From: Siphonodentalium dalli
Lineage: Eukaryota; Mollusca; Scaphopoda; Gadilida; Siphonodentaliidae
Direction: 5' to 3'
Assembly: GCA_032622095.1 (NCBI GenBank)
Contig: CP136061.1
Location: 39,687,797-39,751,796 of the forward strand
DNA length: 64,000 bases
How positions within the stretch are numbered: position 1 is the stretch's first letter; each line of letters starts with the position of its first letter. This document shows, in pieces, positions 57,406 through 64,000 of this stretch. The translations under genes were made by a program, and so were the position numbers. The notes beneath the pieces were generated by a model. It worked only from the letters and a program-made list of their open reading frames with translations, searched no databases and was not told the DNA's origin.

Positions 57406-57686
57406 TTAGGGGGACTCGGTGGCTCAATCGGTTAGGGGTACAACTCCAAGCTGTTTCGCCTACCAGCGCTGGCTTATCGCCATCGTGTAACTCGAAATCG
57501 TTATCTGGTGGAGTTGCCAGTGACTCGCCGATGGCCGGTGGTTTGTCGCACATGGTCGACGAGTTTATCAACGAGTGAACTCACTGTTAGATTAGCCGTA
57601 AGTGTGCGGATTTACTCCACCACTAAAACTGGTAATGTCGTGATACGGTCTTAGCTGTCGAAAGCGACATCAAACCCCAATCAATC
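57406..57686 (+). mobile_element. tRNA-derived SINE (copy 2) with target-site duplication
   Basis: Direct repeats ATGGAAACGG at 57396-57405 and 57687-57696 frame the element. The A-box is TGGCTCAATCGGTTAGG. The body ACTCGAAATCGTTATCTG and end AAAGCGACATCAAACCCCAA match copy 1. The segment holding the B-box in copy 1 (GGTTCAAATCT) is missing here, so the copy is probably transcriptionally dead. Confidence 0.9.
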
Positions 57687-57959
57687 ATGGAAACGGCCAG
57701 GTAAACGAACCACAGCTACCAGTCGTAGGAGATAGCGAGCAAAAGTGAAATAGGGACTTTGAATATTCCATAGATAGATACAACGTATGTCTAACGGGAA
57801 TGTCAGCCAGTGTGGAGATCGCCGCTGACACGTCAGTGGTAATGCCGGGTCTTAATGCAAAGTAATAATAGCTATATACTTATTATTAATATATATGGTA
57901 AGAAATGGGAGTATGTGTTTGTACCATGTATAAACTCGCGAGACAAGCGGCACAGTAAA

Positions 57960-58375
57960 GTTTAATTTCTAGTATTTATCTCCGCCCAGCAGTCAAAACT
58001 CTAGGGACAGAGTGGGACAAGCGACACATAAGCTTATATACCATATCGTTATGTCTAGTATTGAACTGCGTCCCGATATAAACTCTTTGGACAGAGCGGT
58101 ACAGAAACTTATATACGATATCGTTATGTCTAGTTTTTAACTACGTCCCACTAGAAACTCTTGGGACAGAGTGGGACAAGCAGTACAGAAGCTTATATAC
58201 CATATCGTTATGTCTAGTATTTAACTGCGTCCCACTAGAAACTCTTGGGACAGAGCGGTACAGAAGCTTATATAAGATATTGTCATTTCTGGTAATTACC
58301 TGCGTCCCACTAGAAACTCTTGCGACTGAGGGGGGGGGGGCAAGTGGTACAGAGGCTTATATACGATATCTTGTA
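57960..58375. repeat. 75-87-bp tandem repeat, about five units
   Basis: Units contain GCGTCCCACTAGAAACTC, GGGACAGAG, AAGCTTATATACCATATCG and GTTATGTCTAGT. Period varies through presence or absence of GTGGGACAAGC. The last unit has a G run (58330-58340). Confidence 0.85.
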
Positions 58376-59057
58376 TTAACTATGTCAATTTGTTATGTCT
58401 GAACTTACGACTGAAATGCAATCCAGTGGCTTCCGATGCCCCATCGATTGATCAGATAGCCTGTCCATTGATCCGAGACCCCATCGATTGATGAATGGCA
58501 TCGGCTCAATGCACTTATCACGAGGCAAGGGCCTATAGTAAACGAAATTAGCAGCATTTGACGACCAACACCGATCCGTGTCCTGGCATAATTTTCATGC
58601 ATTTCTTGTTTGCTTCCGGTTATTTGTGTCCCAATCAATCGCCTCCCACGATGTAAACACATCCAGGCATTGCTTTCATTATAACGCCGATCACTGGGTT
58701 TCGATGTGTTAATTCTAAATCCATATTCCCAACACTCAAGTCTTATTAAAATCAGACTAACTCGTATTTAAAATTCTGATGCGCAAATTTAAAACTGAGC
58801 GAAAAATAGTGCGACTCAAATTGGTTAGCGAATTTACAGTTGGAATAAGAGGGTGTGTTCATGGGCAATGAGTTTAAATGCTCCACGAACTTGTATCGAA
58901 TAGTACGTGTGTGTGTGTGTGTGTTCATAGATAATGTTGCAACAACGCTGAACCAACAAATCAGCAAACCATGATGTATACATCTGAGAATTGGCAATGT
59001 ATGTATATATACACTGCTGAAATCACGTCTCAAATTTCACGACATTACTATTTATAT
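58376..59057. other. No gene seen
   Basis: Short inverted pieces around CCATCGATTGATC (58440-58500) and a GT run near 58905. GCGCAAATTTAAAACTGAGC near 58775 recurs near 61245. Confidence 0.45.
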
Positions 59058-60567
59058 TTAACCCCTATTATATTAAATGGATTATCCCAGTCAATTAAAA
59101 CCTATACATCGGAATTATCCATTATTTACTTGCAGGGATGTTAAGGTAATAAAAGCAGACGACAGATAACTAAAAGTGCAGAATGAGCCCTATTTATTTA
59201 GGGAAATATTTAGATAACAAGGCAAACAAATGGGCATTTGTTGAACTTATTATCTGAACAATTTATACGGGATAACTACTCATCAATGATGCTTTATTAT
59301 AGAATGGGTTAAACTTATTATCTGAACATTTCTTAAGGGATAACTACTCATCAATGATGCTTTAGTAAATAAAGGGTTAAACTTATTATCTGAACATTTC
59401 CTATGGGATAACTACTCATCAATGATGCTTTAGTATATAAAGGGTTAAACTTATTATCTGCACATTTCCTACGGGATAACTACTCATCAATGATGCTTTA
59501 GTATAGAGAGGGTTAAACTTATTATCTGAACATTTCCTATGGGATAACTACTCATCAATGATGCTTTAGTATAGAAAGGGTTAAACTTATTATCTAAACA
59601 TTTCCTATGGGATAACTACTCATCAATGATGCTTTAGTATATAAAGGGTTAAACTTATTATCTGAACATTTCCTACGGGATAACTACTCATCAATGATGC
59701 TGCAGTATAGAAAGGGTTAAGAGATATCTTTATTACCTCCAAGTATAGGAAAGACCAATATACATGACATATAAATACAGTTGGATTAAAGTGGGCTCCC
59801 CGCGCCAGTGTGGTGGGCCGTTATGTACAAGTATGGAGAGGTGTTGGAAACCACGAGAGTGAAGCATATATGCATTTGAATGTTCACTACAGCTTTTGTT
59901 GCAGGAAAATCTGATTTGTCCAACAGATATGAAAGTTAGTCGTTACAACATGAGTGGGTGTTGAGAAGATAATTACAATGGACGTGACATGGGTTGCTGT
60001 ACGCCATTCCTTACCATTGTGCTGAGAACGTACAGGAACTTCGCAGAATATAGTACTAGTTCCTTGAGGCAGTGAGATATGTGTTCTGTTAGGGTTTCCA
60101 GAGAACTTCCGATGAGGGTTGCTACCAGGTCATCTCTGGCTAACGACGCAAGGTGAAAATATTCGGGTATGCCGAAACGAGAGATAATCCCTTCCCAAAA
60201 AGAGTTTCTAATAATGAGTGCGGCTGGAGAAGGGCATACGAACATGTCGTGGTCGATTTCGTTCGAGTACACTTCGCTGCAGAGATGACACACTAAATGG
60301 TTGGCATAGGTAGTCCTGTTGAGAAGCAGTACTAAGTGTTTGAGATATTTCAACATGTGAGCGTTTCCATGAAGAAGTTTCCAGACTGCCCAGTTTGATA
60401 GGGGATTAGGGTGAACTTTCCACAGAATTCGCAAGGATGGATCGGACGAAACTTTGGTCTGCCACGAGGAAATGATGCTTTAGTAAATAAAGGGTTAAAC
60501 TTATTATCTGAACATTTTCTATGGGATAACTACTCATCAATGATGCTTTAGTAATAGAAAGAGTTAA
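59058..60567. mobile_element. Element E with about eight 68-bp units, split by a LINE
   Basis: TTAA 59058-59061 with CCCCTATTATATTAAATGG. Units of TTAAACTTATTATCTGAACA follow to 59720. The array resumes at 60471 and ends with TTAA 60564-60567. Confidence 0.85.
59721..60470 (-). pseudogene. 5'-truncated LINE insertion in the 68-bp array
   Basis: The minus-strand frame 59973-60434 (NPLSNWAVWKLLHGN, CHLCSEVYSNE, VATLIGSSLETL) aligns with the C-terminal end of LINE ORF2 at 45.45-45.88 kb. A 3' UTR follows, with AATAAAGATATC at 59721-59733. Left flank AATGATGCTGCAGTATAGAA plus AGGGTTAA is repeated on the right as AATGATGCTTTAGTAAATAA plus AGGGTTAA, a plausible roughly 28-bp target duplication although array units blur it. 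The ORF piece is open but far too short for function. Confidence 0.85.
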
Positions 60568-61976
60568 ATACCATCAAGAACAGTCGATATATCAACATGA
60601 ACCAATCTTATATAAACAAATGTGTATACATTCTACACATTACTGTAAGATTTGCATTTAATTTTAAACAAAATTGTGTATAAATGACACATGATATATT
60701 TGTGTGGAATTTTCTCAACATTGAATATCAGAGAATATGTGAGTATATTATTGTTAGTAGATGAGATATGTTCTATTAGAGCCACAAGCCTCGTAAAAGC
60801 TACTATATTATAAACCTCACAGCAGCTTTAAAACTTTGTGCTACACAATTTTGTGCTGTTCAGTTTTGACACAAACACAGTGTATACAACACATTTTAAA
60901 GCCACTGCCAATGTTTGTTCTGTGATAGCCTTGAACAGTTTTGTTTCTCCAATAGAACACATGTCATCTAATAACTATGATATCATAATACACTCATATT
61001 CAACGCTGAGGAAATTCCACCGACACATACATGGCATGTGTCTTTTCTACACAATTGATAACATGTAACACATATTGTGTAGAATATATATACATTTTTC
61101 TAAGAGTGTACGTCGCGATCGTGTCTAAATATACATAATCCAGGGACAATTGAGAACCTGAATAACCAGAAGATGCACGACTTTAGCGAAAACAGTATTG
61201 TCAGTGTTGATATCGCGCAGGATGGTGCGCAAAATAAAATTGCGCGAATTTAAAACTGAGCGAAAAATAATACTGATATAGAACAAGCTACACGTTCTAT
61301 AATCTAAGTTAAATATCAGACAATGCCATTACTTCCAAGAAACACTACGTCAGTGTCAACCAATCAAAAACATTCAACGGTAAAGCGACCAGCATGCAAT
61401 CAGGCGATGGTCGTAATTCCTATTCAGCGAATGCGACTCCTGCAAACATCGTCACATAGCTAAAATAGCGTAATAACTATCACATGCAGGGGGGGGGGGG
61501 GTCGGAAAAAAATTCCAGACACGTATGCTACTTTTTTGCCGATTACCACATTTTGGACCCACCCACCCCCGACCCCAATTTTTTTTCCATTTCATAGAGT
61601 TTTTTCCAGCCATGTTTTGACACCCAACCCCTTGTGGAACGCAAAACACAAACATACAGAGAAAACCAGGACCAACCCTCCTACATTGAGATTCAGTGAA
61701 TCTAGAAATGAACAGCAGGACTGATCTCTAGCAGTATATATTCTTGACTACAGTGTATGTTGTCCCTAGAAACATGAGTCAAACACTTACAGATGTAAAT
61801 GTTGCAGATAACATGGCAGTTCAGTCAGACAGACTCTGACCCAGTAGACCACACTGCAGTTTTTGACGGCCTCCCAAGATATGGCATCATTAATCGTTTT
61901 TGTTAAATATCATATTTCCACAGCTCTGCAGTCAATTTATTTTAAAGCTTAGTATATGAATAGAGCATGGCTTGGA
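60568..61976. other. No gene seen; one G/C-tract repeat
   Basis: A G run at 61489-61501 is followed by A/T runs and a CCCACCCACCCCCGACCCC block, similar to 53.18 and 54.4 kb. No gene recognised. Confidence 0.4.
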
Positions 61977-62079
61977 GTTGACTACGCGAATGTAGTGGCC
62001 AGTGGGAAGGGTGTAGTTCATGAGCCGATGGCGAGTTAACTACACCATTCCCACTGGCCACTATATTCGCGTAGTCAAC
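61977..62079. repeat. Hairpin with about 42-bp arms
   Basis: GTTGACTACGCGAATGTAGT at the left pairs with ACTATATTCGCGTAGTCAAC at the right, around a loop with GAGCCGATGGCGAG. Single copy in the window; no clear duplication. Confidence 0.9.
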
Positions 62080-62431
62080 GACAAGATATGTTCTAATCAT
62101 TATATTATATCGAACATTTATAGACAAACTGACGTTCTAATATTTATATACCATCGCACATTTTATTGCTAAACTGAAGTCATTGTATTTTATCCAGATT
62201 GCATTCAATTTCCTTCTCGTCACAAAACCTATTATTAAAGCAGCTTTATTGCAATTGTGAATAGCAGCTAAGCATGAGTGGGTAACCGGTCACTGATACA
62301 GCGCGCACGGTTAATCATAATTAATAGTCACTGTTTTAGTGCCAAATATGTGTGGTAGTCCTTTTTAGAGACCTTTTTAGTTTTTGTGTTTTGTTACTTT
62401 TTTATGGAATTTTATAAAAAATATTATATCT

Positions 62432-62543
62432 ATACACCAGGTAGGTGATATTGCTCTACACCAGATAGGTGATTTTGTTTTACACAAGATAGGTGGTATT
62501 GTTTTACACCAGATAGGTGATTGTATTATATCAGATAGGTTAA
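62432..62543. repeat. 24-bp minisatellite, about five units
   Basis: Unit of type TACACCAGATAGGTGATATT, with drift in the T-rich part. The frame is open only because 24 is divisible by 3. Confidence 0.85.
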
Positions 62544-64000
62544 ATTATTATATGCTACGTGCCACCCATAGTCATTAGACATTACTAAAACATGTTTATC
62601 GCACATATAGCAATACACTAGAGCACACATGAGCACCAATGGGAAATCAAAGAAAGTTAATGATATGATATAACGTTCACAGTTTATCTTGTATGAAATT
62701 CAGGAATCTTGTATGAGTTCAGAAAAGGCATTATTTCTATTGGACTGCTCACGTGTAGCATGTAAGAGTAAAGCATATAATAAGAAACAAACCTACACTT
62801 TTAGTAGAAACCTGTATTAACTCATTCATGAGATTGTGAATTATTACCATTTTCTATCTCTTTTGTCACATATGAGATAATTGTGTTATCCACTCACAAG
62901 TCTAGGTATGTTACATGTTTTTTTCTGTATACATCAGTGTTTAATATCCATGTTTGACCAGATTTGGCATTAAATTTATTTCTTTAAAGTTATCCTTATT
63001 TGATGTTAATTACATAGAATACTGCATGGGCGATTCGGCTGCATTAAGAATACTTCCCCTTGTCCTAATGAGGCACAAACCAACATCCAATGGCCCTAGT
63101 GTGTTTTAGTGTTGCTGCAGTTCCTTATTATTGATTTCTTAGTGTTACAAACCAGTACAAACTTGCCTTGGGCTTATTTTGACACCCACCACCCCCAGCC
63201 TACGTGTCGGGAAAAAAACAATTCTCCCCCGCCCCATGCATTACTAACAGACAAGTGTTTATATTTGTTTTAAACAAATTTAAAATTAAAACCGCTTTGG
63301 GTTAGAGACTTGATTGGTGACGTAGGTTCCGCTTTGGGTTAGAGACTTGATTGGTGACGTATGTTCCTTGCCCTGGGTAAAAGTCACGGCGACTGAGTCC
63401 CCAAATTATATGATGATTAAATTAAAATGTGGTGCGTGTGTACTTCATTTGCCTTGCACGAGCGATCAGCACGCGCTTGCGATATGTAATGAAGGTATCA
63501 GGTTTGTTCTGGACCAAACCTCTTATTCCCCCGGGGCTTCACAAATTATAGTCCTACACATAGACGCTAATATCCGATTGGGGACACCATAACACTGATA
63601 AGAGAACGCGCGCGGGTTGATGTATCTCCCGTAGCTACCCTCAAAGGGACTGTGCCTTATCGGTGCTACTATTAGCCCCGTATCGAGTCCATATCACACG
63701 GTCTATATCTGTTAATCGCAGCTTGGTTTGGACAACTCTCATCTCTAATCTATGTTCATTGCTATTTCTGGTAATATCTTGACTGGATTAGTTAACTTTG
63801 GATTATCATGAGACGCTCTATTCTCGGAACTCGATACACAATATTTATGACCGATCACGAACGAATTCAATTTTCTATATCATAATTATGATCATTTCAT
63901 TCCCGTTTGATTTGAGTTCTGAGACTATATAATAGTCTCTATCCCAATTTGTTTCGCAGAATGCGTTAAACCATCATGTGTGCTGTTTATGTAGATGTAG
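62544..64000. other. No gene established; one tandem duplication
   Basis: A 37-bp perfect-looking duplication lies at 63294-63330 and 63331-63367 (GCTTTGGGTTAGAGACTTGA), differing by one base. A frame at 63347-63592 begins in the duplicate and has no recognised domain. Confidence 0.45.

Noticed and set aside
63347-63592. 81-codon frame at the right edge
   Set aside because: Starts within a recent 37-bp duplication; no domain recognised.

Overview
The window looks like intronic and intergenic DNA of a metazoan nuclear genome, most likely a marine mollusc or another lophotrochozoan. It is AT-rich by eye. It has no operons, no bacterial or organellar genes and no long host ORF. It does contain an APE-type LINE, tRNA-derived SINEs, many non-autonomous DNA transposons with diagnostic target-site duplications, and at least ten tandem arrays. 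The taxonomic call is inference from repeat style (SINEs ending in ATCA-type tails, a dispersed repeat of molluscan appearance at 38.6-39.1 kb) and from a neurotrophin-like exon.

Layout. 1-2 kb: decayed LINE reverse transcriptase with a palindrome and a TTAA-flanked MITE inside it, then a SINE. 2.3-10.4 kb: a giant inverted repeat with arms of about 3.9 and 4.0 kb around a 216-bp spacer. A third copy of the arm lies at 14.9-18.7 kb. 10.6-14.9 kb: fragments of the same element and tandem repeats. 19-27 kb: hairpin elements, an hAT-like MITE, a long foldback and nested TTAA elements, one carrying a 44-bp array. 28-34 kb: a 68-bp array, a dispersed repeat family, two candidate exons on the minus strand and a foldback. 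34-36.8 kb: a 42-bp satellite. 37-41 kb: more hairpins and a possible 90-bp exon. 41-46 kb: a nearly complete but frameshifted LINE. 47.5-57 kb: Tc1/mariner-, piggyBac- and hAT-like MITEs, a 40-bp array and two facing arrays of a roughly 330-bp unit. 57-64 kb: a SINE with a target-site duplication, further arrays, and a 5'-truncated LINE inserted in a 68-bp array.

The only host coding evidence I can defend is on the minus strand. An exon at 31912-32141 encodes a dibasic KR site followed by the first half of a neurotrophin-type cystine knot. A phase-compatible candidate last exon lies at 30714-31008, and the intron between them is filled with transposon copies. A weaker candidate exon is at 37842-37931.

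Three themes may be new. First, one roughly 69-bp hairpin cassette with a conserved asymmetric stem mismatch recurs about 18 times in at least three otherwise different element contexts. Second, two TTAA-type element families carry minisatellites built from their own terminal sequence. Third, a multi-kilobase palindrome has diverged arms and a mobile repeat at its centre and its left edge. All identities and copy numbers were judged by eye; no alignment or database search was run.
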